Shown here in pieces: positions 32,880-41,282 of a DNA stretch of 64,000 nt. Made by a program: the position numbers and the translations under genes. This DNA is from Nocardioides sp. LHD-245 (lineage in GTDB: Bacteria; Actinomycetota; Actinomycetes; Propionibacteriales; Nocardioidaceae): NCBI RefSeq assembly GCF_030929495.1, contig NZ_JAVFWN010000009.1, positions 233,987-297,986 on the forward strand, given 5' to 3'. The notes under the pieces were generated by a model. That model was given only the letters and a program-made list of their open reading frames with translations. It was not told where the DNA came from and did not search any database. Numbering within the stretch: the first letter of the stretch is position 1; each line of letters begins with the position of its first letter.

Positions 32880-33907
32880 CCGCGGCGCTCCTGGCCGACG
32901 CGCGCCACCAGCTCGCGCGCGAGGTCACGGCGCAGCGCCGTCGTCGTGCCGTACGACGCGGCGAGGCCCATCACGCGCTTGAGCCAGATGTGCAGGTGGT
33001 ACTCCCAGGTGAACCCGATCCCGCCGTGCAGCTGGAGGGCGTCGACGTTGGCCCGCGCGGCCGCCTCGCCGGCGTAGGCCTTGGCCGCGGCGGCGCGGCG
33101 CGGCCCGTCGGGCTCGTCGGCCGCGTCGAAGGCGGAGAGCGCCGCGGCGGTCGCCATGTCGACCATGACGGCGAGGTCGGCCGCCTTGTGCTTGACGGCC
33201 TGGAAGGAGCCGACCGGCCGGCCGAACTGCTCGCGGACGGCGACGTACTCGACGGTGAGGTCGAGCAGACGCTGGGAGGCGCCCGCGAGCAGACAGGCCG
33301 CACCGGAGAGGGCGAGGGTCCGGGTGCGGGCGACGACGGCGCCGTCGTCACCGACCTCGGTGCCCGCGCCGGTGAGGACGACCCGCCCCAGGGGACGCAG
33401 CGGGTCGAGTGCGGGGACAGGCGTGACCTCGAGCTCGTCGGCTGCGAAGGCGCGCACGGCACCGTCGTCGGCGACGTCGAGCAGCAGGTCGGCGTCGGCG
33501 GCGTACGGCAGGAGAGGGGTGAGCTCGCCGAGGCGGACGACCACGACGGCGTCGCCGGCGGCGATCCGCGGCAGCCAGGTGTCGGCGACCGGACCGGGCA
33601 GGGCGTCGAGCACGGTCGCGGCCAGCACCGCGGTCTCCAGGTAGGGCTCGGGTACGGCGTGCCGGCCGAGGCTGTGCAGCACGCCCGACAGGTGCGCGGG
33701 CGTCAGTCCCGCACCGCCGTGCTCCTCCGCGACGAGAGCGGAGACCAGGCCGGTCTCGGCCAGCCGGCCCCAGAGTCCGGGGGTGTGGGCGGTGCCGTCG
33801 TCGATCCGGGCGCGCAGGAAGTCGAGGTCGCAGTGCCTGCCCAGCAGGTCGTCGGTGAGCTCGACCAGCTCGCGGCGGTCCTGGTCGAGGGTGTCGTGCG
33901 GGGTCAT
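32876..33907 (-). CDS. acyl-CoA dehydrogenase, smaller subunit of a heteromeric type
   Basis: 343 residues. Truncated-looking N-terminal domains and the C-terminal signature REQFGRPVGSFQAVKHKAAD and LQLHGGIGFTWEYHLHIWLK, typical of the second subunit of alpha2beta2 acyl-CoA dehydrogenases in actinobacterial steroid side-chain catabolism (FadE29/ChsE types). It overlaps the larger-subunit gene (33904-35109) by 4 nt, consistent with stoichiometric assembly. The pair would desaturate a bulky acyl-CoA. Confidence 0.87.
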   Translation of the reverse strand: MTPHDTLDQDRRELVELTDDLLGRHCDLDFLRARIDDGTAHTPGLWGRLAETGLVSALVAEEHGGAGLTPAHLSGVLHSLGRHAVPEPYLETAVLAATVLDALPGPVADTWLPRIAAGDAVVVVRLGELTPLLPYAADADLLLDVADDGAVRAFAADELEVTPVPALDPLRPLGRVVLTGAGTEVGDDGAVVARTRTLALSGAACLLAGASQRLLDLTVEYVAVREQFGRPVGSFQAVKHKAADLAVMVDMATAAALSAFDAADEPDGPRRAAAAKAYAGEAAARANVDALQLHGGIGFTWEYHLHIWLKRVMGLAASYGTTTALRRDLARELVARVGQERRG

Positions 33908-35109
33908 CGTCGCGGCTCCATCGGCAGGCCCAGCACGCGCTCACTGATGATGTTGCGCTGGATCTCGTTGGTGCCGCCGAAGATCATGGCGGCCCGGGCG
34001 TACCAGTAGCGGTGGTGCCACTGGGACCACGCGCGCAGCGTGGCGGGATCGGCGTCCGGCAGCGAGCCGGGATCGCCGACGACGGCGCCGTCCTCGGCGA
34101 GCAGGCGGATGCCGGTGTCGAAGATGTCGTGCTGCATCTGGGTCCAGAAGACCTTGTTGATGCTGGCGGTGCTGTCGAGCTCGCCACCCGCCTCGGCGCG
34201 GGCCGCGAGGCGGTAGACGTTGGCCCGGTAGACCTCGGTCTGCACCAGGACCCGGCCCAGCTCGTCGAGCGCGTGCGTGTCCTCGTCGAGGTCGCGCGCG
34301 TCGACGAGCGCCGCCAGGTCGGCGACGTCGTTGGAGAACTTGGCGTGGTCGCCGAACACGGCGCCCCGCTCGAAGCCGAGGGTCGACATCGCGACCGCCC
34401 AGCCGCGGTCGACCTCTCCGACGACGTTCTCGACCGGAACCCGGACGTCGGTGAAGAAGACCTCCGCGAAGCCGCGGGTGCCGTCGACCATGGCGAGCGG
34501 CCGGACCTCGACGCCGGGCGAGCGCAGGTCGATGCACAGGAAGGTGATGCCGTCGTGCTTGCGCTTGCGACCCGCCTCCGGGTCGGTGCGCACCAGCGCG
34601 AAGATCCAGTCGGCGAAGCCGCCCATCGAGGTCCAGATCTTCTGGCCGTTGACGACATAGTGGTCGCCGTCGCGCTCGGCCCGGGTCCGCAGCGAGGCGA
34701 GGTCGGAGCCCGAGCCGGGCTCGCTGAAGCCCTGGCACCAGATGGTGCGGCAGGCCAGCAGGTCGGGGATCCAGCGTGCGCACTGCTCGGGCGTGCCGTA
34801 CTGCATCAGCACCGGGCCGAGCAGGTAGAGGCCGCCCATGTTGATCCGCTCCGGGGCACCGGCGCGGTAGTACTCCTCGGCGAAGGCCATCGACCGGCGC
34901 AGGCCGGCGTCGCGACCGCCGTACTCGGTGGGCCAGTCGACGGCGGCGTACCCGCCGTCGAAGAGCCGGCCCTCCCAGGCACGGTGCAGGTCGAAGCCCG
35001 CCCGCTCGGTCCACGGCGGCAACGGCTCGGCCGGGACGTTCTCGGCCAGCCAGGCGCGCACCTCGGCGCGGAACTCCTCGACGTCGGCGTCGGTGACGGG
35101 CGCGCTCAT
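33904..35109 (-). CDS. acyl-CoA dehydrogenase, larger subunit of a heteromeric type
   Basis: 401 residues. FAD-contact segments GFSEPGSGSDLASLRTRAE and YVVNGQKIWTSMGGFADW, and the C-terminal FGGTNEIQRNIISERVLGLP. Together with the overlapping smaller gene it matches FadE28/FadE29-like heterotetramers, in which the FAD sites are shared between subunits. Position between LLM genes and the ligase/aldolase module places it in one operon with both binding lipoproteins. Confidence 0.88.
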   Translation of the reverse strand: MSAPVTDADVEEFRAEVRAWLAENVPAEPLPPWTERAGFDLHRAWEGRLFDGGYAAVDWPTEYGGRDAGLRRSMAFAEEYYRAGAPERINMGGLYLLGPVLMQYGTPEQCARWIPDLLACRTIWCQGFSEPGSGSDLASLRTRAERDGDHYVVNGQKIWTSMGGFADWIFALVRTDPEAGRKRKHDGITFLCIDLRSPGVEVRPLAMVDGTRGFAEVFFTDVRVPVENVVGEVDRGWAVAMSTLGFERGAVFGDHAKFSNDVADLAALVDARDLDEDTHALDELGRVLVQTEVYRANVYRLAARAEAGGELDSTASINKVFWTQMQHDIFDTGIRLLAEDGAVVGDPGSLPDADPATLRAWSQWHHRYWYARAAMIFGGTNEIQRNIISERVLGLPMEPRR

Positions 35110-35124
35110 GCCGGGGTCCCCGAT

Positions 35125-35165
35125 CGGTTGTTCGCGGAGGAGCGGAGCGGGGGAGCGAAGAACCG
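35125..35165. repeat. inverted repeat in the spacer before the acyl-CoA dehydrogenase pair
   Basis: CGGTTGTTCGC (35125-35135) and GCGAAGAACCG (35155-35165) pair at 10 of 11 positions around a 19-nt loop in the 67-nt gap between the LLM gene and the dehydrogenase gene. It could be an intra-operon attenuator or processing site. Confidence 0.5.
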
Positions 35166-35176
35166 AGTGGGGTGGT

Positions 35177-36070
35177 TCATGCCGCGAGTCCCAGCGCGTC
35201 GGAGACCGCCCGCATCGTGTCGGCGTAGTCGTGCGCCTCCATCCGCAGGGACAGGTTGACGCCGTCGGCGCCGAGCTCGAGATAGCGCTCGACCACGGCG
35301 GGCAGCGCGTCCATCTCGCCGGTGAAGCGGAGCCCGGCGATCACGTGCTGGTCGGCCCGGTCACGACCGGCCTCCTCCAGCTGGGCGCGGTACGTCGCGT
35401 GGTGCTCGGCGAACTGCGAGGGGGTCAGGTTCCAGGGGTACCACCCCGTCGCGACCGCCGCGGCCCGGCGCAGCGCGGCCGGCGAGTGCCCGCCGACCAG
35501 CATGCGGGGCATCGGCGCTGGATCCTCCGGATAGATGTCGTCGGGGTCCTCCCACAGGCGGGTGAGCTCGGCGATCCCCTCGCCGCAGCGGCGGCCGCGG
35601 GTCTTGAACTCGGTCTGGCAGGCGGCGAACTCCTCGGCCGACCAGCCCACGCCGACGCCGAGGTCGACCCGTCCGTCGGTGAGGGCGGCGACGGTCATCA
35701 GGTCGCGGGCGAGCAGTCGCGGGTTGCGCAGCGGCAGCAGCATGACCGAGCTGCCGATCCGCAGCCGGGTCGTGGCGGCGCACACCTCCGCCGCGGCCTG
35801 GAGCACGTCGAGCAGCCCCTGGTCGGCGGCTGCCTCCACGCGGGCCTTGCCGTCCACGGTCTTGTTGTGCCGCTCGACCTTCTCGGGGTCGGTGGCCGAC
35901 GGCGCCTCGGGGTAGGGGTACTCCGAGGTGTACTCGTCGAAGAACACGATGTGCTCCGGCAGCCAGATGCCGGTGAAGCCCAGCTCCTCGGCCGTCCTCC
36001 CGAACTGTGCCATGAAGGCGGGGTCCCGCTCGGCGCTGCCGTCGAACAGGTCGACCAGACCGATCTCCAC
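35177..36070 (-). CDS. LLM-class F420-dependent oxidoreductase
   Basis: 297 residues from GTG 36068-36070 with AGAGGAG 6 nt upstream. TIM-barrel luciferase-like protein: WLPEHIVFFDEYTSEYPYP, LGVGVGWSAEEFAACQTEF and MLVGGHSPAALRRAA match TIGR03619-type F420 oxidoreductases. Closely parallels the LLM protein at 12894-13778. In the operon with the binding proteins and acyl-CoA dehydrogenase pair. Reaction unknown; family members oxidise alcohols or reduce enones. Confidence 0.83.
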   Translation of the reverse strand: MEIGLVDLFDGSAERDPAFMAQFGRTAEELGFTGIWLPEHIVFFDEYTSEYPYPEAPSATDPEKVERHNKTVDGKARVEAAADQGLLDVLQAAAEVCAATTRLRIGSSVMLLPLRNPRLLARDLMTVAALTDGRVDLGVGVGWSAEEFAACQTEFKTRGRRCGEGIAELTRLWEDPDDIYPEDPAPMPRMLVGGHSPAALRRAAAVATGWYPWNLTPSQFAEHHATYRAQLEEAGRDRADQHVIAGLRFTGEMDALPAVVERYLELGADGVNLSLRMEAHDYADTMRAVSDALGLAA

Positions 36071-36127
36071 CGAGGCTCCTCTCGTGGTCGTGCGCTTGAC
36101 GATGGGGTTGTCGTTGGGTGCCGCGAC

Positions 36128-36928
36128 TCAGGCGAACGCCGCGATGGCGGCGATCTCCTCGTCGGTCGGCAGGTGGTCCAGGTCCGCGACGAGCTCGTCG
36201 ACGCGGACCGGCAGCGAGGCGATCGCCTCGCGGGCCGCGGGCAGGTCGGCGACCGGCACGCACCAGGTGCGTCGTACGCCGTCGGCGGCGTCGCCGAGCA
36301 CCTTGCCGAGCACCTCGATCGAGGCGATCAGGTCGTCGCGGCCCGCCTGCCAGGCCAGCCAGCCGGCGGGGGCGCCGTGCGCGGCGGCGTACCGGTCCAG
36401 GGCGTCGGCCGAGGTGGCCCGCAGGTGCGTGGCGGGGACCCGCTCCCCCACCGGCTTGGGCAGCGCGATGGCGCCGGTGAAGGACACGTGCTCGCCGTCG
36501 TACGACGCCCGGCGCTCGGTCCACAGGGCGCGCATCGCGCCCAGGTTGTCCAGCGCCCGGCCGACGTGGTCGTCGACGTCGCGGAACGGGTCGGCCAGCT
36601 CGGCGGGCGGGGCGCCGAGGTCGAGCCCCAGCTCCAGGCGCCCGCCGGCGAACCAGTCGATGCTGGCGATCTGCTTGGCGCGGACCGCCGCGCTGTGGAG
36701 GGAGAGGAGGTCTCCGGAGAGCCCGAGCCGGATCCCGCTCGTCGCCCGGGCCAGGCGCTGCAGGCCCAGGCTCGGGTCGTGCGCCCGGTCGGTGGCGGCC
36801 TCGCGGTCGCCACCGGCCCACCAGGAGGCCAGCCCCGCCTGTTCGGCGGTCGCACCGGCCCGCGCGATGGCGGCGCCGAGCGACTCACCTCCCGTCGCGC
36901 GGAAGCTGCAGGCGATTCCGAGGTCCAT
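36128..36928 (-). CDS. LLM-class oxidoreductase, compact form
   Basis: 266 residues from ATG 36926-36928, chosen because GAGGGAGAGG is spaced for it; ATGs at 36934 and 36946 overlap or precede the ribosome site. Luciferase-like fold with AKQIASIDWFAGGRLELGLDLG (about 85-106). Shorter than the usual 280-330 residues, and the terminal part (LPVRVDELVADLDHLPTDEE) is reduced. Family call is less secure than for its neighbour. First catabolic gene after the binding protein at 36966. Confidence 0.72.
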   Translation of the reverse strand: MDLGIACSFRATGGESLGAAIARAGATAEQAGLASWWAGGDREAATDRAHDPSLGLQRLARATSGIRLGLSGDLLSLHSAAVRAKQIASIDWFAGGRLELGLDLGAPPAELADPFRDVDDHVGRALDNLGAMRALWTERRASYDGEHVSFTGAIALPKPVGERVPATHLRATSADALDRYAAAHGAPAGWLAWQAGRDDLIASIEVLGKVLGDAADGVRRTWCVPVADLPAAREAIASLPVRVDELVADLDHLPTDEEIAAIAAFA

Positions 36929-36965
36929 CGACATCCTCTCCCTCACACGGCCAGCGACCCGTGGG

Positions 36966-38138
36966 TCAGCCGGCCCACTCCGTGAGCGTGCCCTCGGCGG
37001 TCCACTCCAGGTAGGAGCCCGGCGCGTTCAGGCTGGCCTGGCCGTCCTTGTAGACGAGCTCGCCGTAGACGGTGTCCTGCGAGGTGATCCCCTCCAGCGC
37101 CTTGGCGACCTTGGCCGGGTCCTTGTCGCCCGCCTCCTTGATCGCCTCGGCGAGCAGCCACATGGCGGTGTAGCCCTGGGCGCCGTACATGTCGGGGTCC
37201 TTGCCGTACTCGGCCTTGTACGCCTCGGTGAACTTCGTGGCGAGCTCGTTGTCGGTGAAGCCGGCCTGGAAGGGCACCGCGAACAGCGCACCGGCGAGTC
37301 CGCCGCCCGAGGACTTGAAGAGCTCGACGCTGTCGACGCCGTAGCTGGTCAGGATCCGCTTGTCGTAGTCGCGCTCACGCAGCGACTTGGCGAGCAGCGC
37401 GGCGGGGGTGCCGAGCATGCTGGCGACGACGGCGTCGGGGTCCAGCGACTGGATCTCCGTCGCGGCCTGGGTGTAGTTGGTGTCGGTCGACGACGTGTTG
37501 ATGGTCTTCACCACGTCCACGCCGTTGCGCTCCAGGGCCGCCTTCCAGACCTCGCCGTCGCCGACCATGCCGTCGTTGTCGGCGGTGACCACGAGCACCG
37601 CGGTCTTGATGCCCTCGGCCGGGACGACGCTGTCGATGAACTGGTCGTAGATGCCCTCCGCCTCCGCGGGGAGCACGACCGGCCGGTAGACGTAGGGCGG
37701 CTCCGCGAGGCCCGCGAGGATCGCCGAGGTGACGATCGCCGGGACCTTGCTCTGCTTGATCATCGGGGCGAGGGCGCCGGCCTCGGAGGAGAGGCCGCAG
37801 CACAGGACGCCGGAGGCGCCGTCCGCCGCGTACTGCTTGTAGAGCGCGATGGCCTGGGCCGGGTCGCCCTTGATGTCGTCGATCTTGAGGTCGATCGTCT
37901 TCCCGTCGCCGAGGAAGTCGCTGTCGTTGATCTCCTCGACGGCGAGCTTCGCCCCCTCGGTGATCGGCACGCCCGCGAAGGCGGCCGGGCCGGAGGTGAG
38001 GGCGGGGAAGCCGACGAGGTACTCGGTGTCGCCTCCCTCGTCGGAGGAGCTGCATCCCGAGAGGGCGACCAGTGCCGCCGTGGTGATGGCCGCGGCTGCC
38101 GTACGGAACCGGCGGCGGTGGGTGATGAGTCGAGACAC
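36966..38138 (-). CDS. branched-chain-type ABC substrate-binding lipoprotein (first gene of operon)
   Basis: 390 residues from GTG 38136-38138. N-terminal basic residues, hydrophobic helix and lipobox LSGC (Cys about 29), then SSSDEGGDTEY linker and Peripla_BP_6 fold. Paralogue of the protein at 28581-29741 (see motifs there). Placed directly downstream of tandem operators. Expected to capture the pathway's substrate outside the cell and feed LivHMGF. Having two copies at the two ends of one operon may reflect two related ligands. Confidence 0.9.
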   Translation of the reverse strand: MSRLITHRRRFRTAAAAITTAALVALSGCSSSDEGGDTEYLVGFPALTSGPAAFAGVPITEGAKLAVEEINDSDFLGDGKTIDLKIDDIKGDPAQAIALYKQYAADGASGVLCCGLSSEAGALAPMIKQSKVPAIVTSAILAGLAEPPYVYRPVVLPAEAEGIYDQFIDSVVPAEGIKTAVLVVTADNDGMVGDGEVWKAALERNGVDVVKTINTSSTDTNYTQAATEIQSLDPDAVVASMLGTPAALLAKSLRERDYDKRILTSYGVDSVELFKSSGGGLAGALFAVPFQAGFTDNELATKFTEAYKAEYGKDPDMYGAQGYTAMWLLAEAIKEAGDKDPAKVAKALEGITSQDTVYGELVYKDGQASLNAPGSYLEWTAEGTLTEWAG

Positions 38139-38165
38139 GGGCGTCCCTTTCTTGCGGGAGGGTCA

Positions 38166-38179
38166 AGCAAATGCTTGAT
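38166..38179. promoter_or_regulatory. KstR2-type operator, one mismatch (tandem pair)
   Basis: AGCAAATGCTTGAT has one mismatch. Lies 28-41 nt upstream of the binding-protein GTG, with a second exact site beyond. Confidence 0.6.
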
Positions 38180-38187
38180 TAATGTGA

Positions 38188-38201
38188 AGCAAGTGCTTGA
38201 T
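38188..38201. promoter_or_regulatory. KstR2-type operator, exact match (tandem pair)
   Basis: AGCAAGTGCTTGAT, exact, 50-63 nt upstream of the nine-gene operon. Centre-to-centre distance to its partner is 22 bp, about two helical turns, as in the 19612/19630 pair (18 bp) roughly. Confidence 0.75.
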
Positions 38202-38270
38202 CATAAGCACAGTGATGCCGGTCACGCAATGGCCCGAGGTCGCAATTCCCGGCGGATTCGGGGGGCGGGG

Positions 38271-39146
38271 TCAGGCGCGGGCGTCCTGAGCCGCCTCCGG
38301 ACGGTCCAGCTCGAACCTCCCGCGGTCGATGACGACGTCGCCGGCGGGCGTCAGCACCCGGAACACGCCCTCCTCGCCGTCGCGCCACACCACCAGGCGG
38401 AGCGCGTCGCCGGGGAGCACCGGTCGCGTGAAGCGGCCCGCCATGGCGCGCAATGCGCTCGCATCGCCACCGGCGAGCCGGTTGACGAGCAGCCGCGCCA
38501 CGCAGCCGTAGGTGCACATGCCGTGGAGGATCGGCCGATCGAAGCCGCCCCGCGCCGCGAACACCGGATCGGCGTGCAGCGGATTACGGTCGCCGGTCAG
38601 GCGGTAGAGCAGAGCCTGGTCCGGCCGGCTCGCGAAGTCGATCTCCAGGTCAGGACTCCGCTCCGGGGCGCTCCACGCCGGGCTGGGGCCGCGCTCGCCG
38701 CCGAAGCCGCCGGCGCCGCCGAAGAACGCGCCCAGCCGGCTGCGCATCAGCCGCCGGCCGGTGGCCGCGTCGACCAGCTCCGACTCGGTCCACATGACCG
38801 CGTGCGGGTCCTTGTCCCAGATCTCGGTCACCGTCGTGACGACATGGGCCTCGCCGGCTGCCGGGATCGGCCCGTCCACGACGAACTCCTGCTCGGCGTG
38901 GACGGCCCGGGTCGGGTCGAAGTCACCGACGTCGGGCAGACCGTGGGCCAGGCCGAGGACCACCCCGAAGGTCGGGATCACCTGCTGCGCGACGCCCTCG
39001 CTGTTCTCGGTGGTGAGGGCGAGCTCGGCGAGCGGGTCGTCCTGGCCCGCGCCGACGGCGAGGGCGTAGAGCAGCGAGTCCTTGTCGGTCCAGGTCACCG
39101 GGTGCGGTCCGGTGACCAGGCCGACGCGGGTGGGGTCGAGGGGCAT
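38271..39146 (-). CDS. double-hotdog MaoC-type enoyl-CoA hydratase
   Basis: 291 residues from ATG 39144-39146. An N-terminal degenerate hotdog (about 1-150; VGAGQDDPLAELALTTENSEG) is fused to a C-terminal catalytic hotdog with the hydratase-2 motif GDRNPLHADPVFAARGGFDR followed by PILHG (Asp, His and Asn positions kept). This matches the hydratase domain of multifunctional enzyme 2 and ChsH-type hydratases, making (3R)-hydroxyacyl-CoA. The HSD17B4-like SDR at 20656 would be the matching dehydrogenase. Third gene of the ACAD-lyase-hydratase operon. Confidence 0.87.
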   Translation of the reverse strand: MPLDPTRVGLVTGPHPVTWTDKDSLLYALAVGAGQDDPLAELALTTENSEGVAQQVIPTFGVVLGLAHGLPDVGDFDPTRAVHAEQEFVVDGPIPAAGEAHVVTTVTEIWDKDPHAVMWTESELVDAATGRRLMRSRLGAFFGGAGGFGGERGPSPAWSAPERSPDLEIDFASRPDQALLYRLTGDRNPLHADPVFAARGGFDRPILHGMCTYGCVARLLVNRLAGGDASALRAMAGRFTRPVLPGDALRLVVWRDGEEGVFRVLTPAGDVVIDRGRFELDRPEAAQDARA

Positions 39147-39187
39147 CAGTTCCTCCAGGAGGTGCGGGGTCGGTTGGCGGAGCCGGG

Positions 39188-40099
39188 TCAGACGGAGAGG
39201 CGGGTGCGCGGGCCCGCCTTGAGCAGGCGGGACGGCAGCTCGCGGCCGACCAGGCGCTGGGCGAGCTCGGCGACGTCGAGGAGGCGCTCCAGGTCGACCC
39301 CGGTCTCGACACCCAGCTCCTCGAGCAGGTAGACCGCCTCCTCGGTGGCGATATTGCCGCTCGCGCCGGGCGCGTACGGGCAGCCGCCGAGACCACCGAC
39401 GCTCGCGTCGAACTGCCACACACCCATCTCCAGGCCCGCGACGAGGTTCGCCATGCCGGTGCCCCTCGTGTCGTGCAGGTGCAGGGTCAGGGGCGCGTCG
39501 GCGTCGAGCTCGCGGAACCGGCCGACCAGGCGGCGTACCCGCGGCGGCGAGCCCATCCCCGTGGTGTCGCCGAAGCAGATGCTGTCGGCGCCGTCGCGAC
39601 GGGCCCGGGCGGCGTACGACGCCACGGTCTCCTCCGCGACCTCCCCCTCGTAGGGGCAGCCGAACGCCGTCGCGACGATCACCTGGCAACGCGCGCCGGC
39701 CGCGTGGGCCAGGTCGATGACCTCGGCGATCCCGTCGAGGGACTCCTCCGGCGTGCGGTTGATGTTGCGAAGGTTGTGGGTGGTGGAGGCCGAGACGACG
39801 ACCTCGATGTCGCGGAAGCCCGCGTCGAGCGCGCGCCTGGCGCCCACCAGGTTGGGCACGAGCGCCGAGTAACGGACGTCGTCGCGGCGGCGCACCGCGG
39901 ACCACACCTCGGCCGCGTCGGCCATCTGGGGGATCGCGCGCGGGTGAACGTAGGAGACGGTCTCGATCTCGCTGAGCCCGGTCGTCCCGAGCGCGTCGAC
40001 GAGCTCGACCTTGCTGGCCGTGGGCACGGGCGGCTCGTTCTGCAGGCCGTCGCGGGGGCCGACCTCGCGCAGCACGACCCGGGAGGGGACGTCACTCAT
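39188..40099 (-). CDS. hydroxymethylglutaryl-CoA lyase family protein
   Basis: 303 residues from ATG 40097-40099, overlapping the ACAD stop. DRE-TIM/HMGL barrel: REVGPRDGLQNE (metal Asp17), HLHDTRGTG (metal His pair) and GGLGGCPYAPGASGNIATE with the catalytic Cys. It would cleave a 3-hydroxy-3-methyl(or alkyl)-acyl-CoA to acetyl-CoA and a keto acid. Since no methylcrotonyl-CoA carboxylase is here, it may act on a tertiary-hydroxy intermediate of the regulon's own substrate rather than in leucine breakdown (inference). Confidence 0.88.
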   Translation of the reverse strand: MSDVPSRVVLREVGPRDGLQNEPPVPTASKVELVDALGTTGLSEIETVSYVHPRAIPQMADAAEVWSAVRRRDDVRYSALVPNLVGARRALDAGFRDIEVVVSASTTHNLRNINRTPEESLDGIAEVIDLAHAAGARCQVIVATAFGCPYEGEVAEETVASYAARARRDGADSICFGDTTGMGSPPRVRRLVGRFRELDADAPLTLHLHDTRGTGMANLVAGLEMGVWQFDASVGGLGGCPYAPGASGNIATEEAVYLLEELGVETGVDLERLLDVAELAQRLVGRELPSRLLKAGPRTRLSV

Positions 40100-41193
40100 C
40101 AGAAGCCCCGCTCCGCGGCCACCAGCGCCCGGTGCGCGGTCGGCGTGCCGTAGAGGGCGCGTGCGGCGGTGACCCGGCGGAAGTGGTGGGAGATCTCGTG
40201 CTCCCAGGTGAAGCCGATGCCGCCGTGGACCTGGACGGCCTCGCGCAGCACGAGCATCGCGGCGTCGCCGGCCCGGACCTTGGCCGCGGACACCGCGAAG
40301 CGCCAGTCGTCGGCCTCTTCCGCCGCCGCGGCCACCGCGGCGAGCACCGCGCTGGTCGCGGTCTCGAGCTCGGCGTACATGTCGACGAGCTTGTGCTTGA
40401 TGCTCTGGAAGGAGGCGACCGGCCGGCCGAACTGCTGCCGGTCGACCGCGTAGTCGCGGGCCAGGTCGAACGCCCGGTGCGCGGCGGCGAGGGCGTCGAC
40501 CGCGGTGAGCAGGGCACCGACCAGCCAGGCGTCGCGCACCGCGGCGGCGACGTCCGGCCCTGCGGCCACCGTGGTGGCGCGGGCACCGTCGAGGTCGAGG
40601 AGCGCCAGTCCGCGCCCGGGGTCGACGGCCTCCATGGCGGTCACGGCGACACCCGGTGCGGTGGCGTCCACGAGCACCAGCTCGACGGCGCCGTCGGCGC
40701 CGACCGCCGTGACCAGGAAGGCGTCGGCGTGGGTGCCGCTGTCGACGAACGTCTTGCGCCCGCTGACGGAGAGCGTGGCACCGTCGCCGGCGAGCCGGGC
40801 GGCCGTGTCCAGGGCGAGCCCGGCGCCGTCCTCGTGCAGCGCGGGCACGACGACCCGCCCGTCCTCGGCGAGCGCCCGGCGCAGGCCCGTGGCATCCGAG
40901 GGGTCGACCCGGCGCAGGAGCGTCGCGCCGACGCCCGAGGCCGCGACCAGCGGCCCGGACCACCCGCAGCGCGAGGTCTCGGCGACCGCGGCGGCGAGCT
41001 CGGTGAGCGAGGCCCCCTGGCCGCCGTACTCGTCCTCGACGAGCAGGCCGGCGGCGCCGACCTCCTCGACCAGTCCGGTCCACAGCTCGGGGAGCCCCGG
41101 GCCGCCGAGCCGGCTCACCTCCACCGGTCCGCGCTGGTCCAGGAACCGCGCGAACACCGGCGACAGCTCGGCGCTGATGACCAGGCCTGCCAT
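40099..41193 (-). CDS. acyl-CoA dehydrogenase, small heteromeric-type subunit
   Basis: 364 residues. C-terminal features RQQFGRPVASFQSIKHKLVD and VQVHGGIGFTWEHEISHHFR match the small-subunit class also seen at 32876. N-terminal domain is divergent. There is no larger-subunit gene next to it; the acyl-CoA dehydrogenase at 44669-45862 in another unit of the regulon could pair with it. First gene of the operon with the HMG-CoA-lyase-type and hydratase genes, controlled by the operator at 41218. Confidence 0.86.
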   Translation of the reverse strand: MAGLVISAELSPVFARFLDQRGPVEVSRLGGPGLPELWTGLVEEVGAAGLLVEDEYGGQGASLTELAAAVAETSRCGWSGPLVAASGVGATLLRRVDPSDATGLRRALAEDGRVVVPALHEDGAGLALDTAARLAGDGATLSVSGRKTFVDSGTHADAFLVTAVGADGAVELVLVDATAPGVAVTAMEAVDPGRGLALLDLDGARATTVAAGPDVAAAVRDAWLVGALLTAVDALAAAHRAFDLARDYAVDRQQFGRPVASFQSIKHKLVDMYAELETATSAVLAAVAAAAEEADDWRFAVSAAKVRAGDAAMLVLREAVQVHGGIGFTWEHEISHHFRRVTAARALYGTPTAHRALVAAERGF

Positions 41194-41217
41194 GATCTCT
41201 CCTCCCGCTCGTTGTAG

Positions 41218-41231
41218 AGCAAGCGCTTGCT
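41218..41231. promoter_or_regulatory. KstR2-type operator, exact match
   Basis: AGCAAGCGCTTGCT is a fully symmetric exact match, 25 nt upstream of the dehydrogenase ATG. It also lies 52 nt after the TetR stop. Confidence 0.78.
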
Positions 41232-41282
41232 ATTCTCCGCTGACGAGAGAACGCCGCCGAGCGGCGCTCTCCCGTCAGGCTG

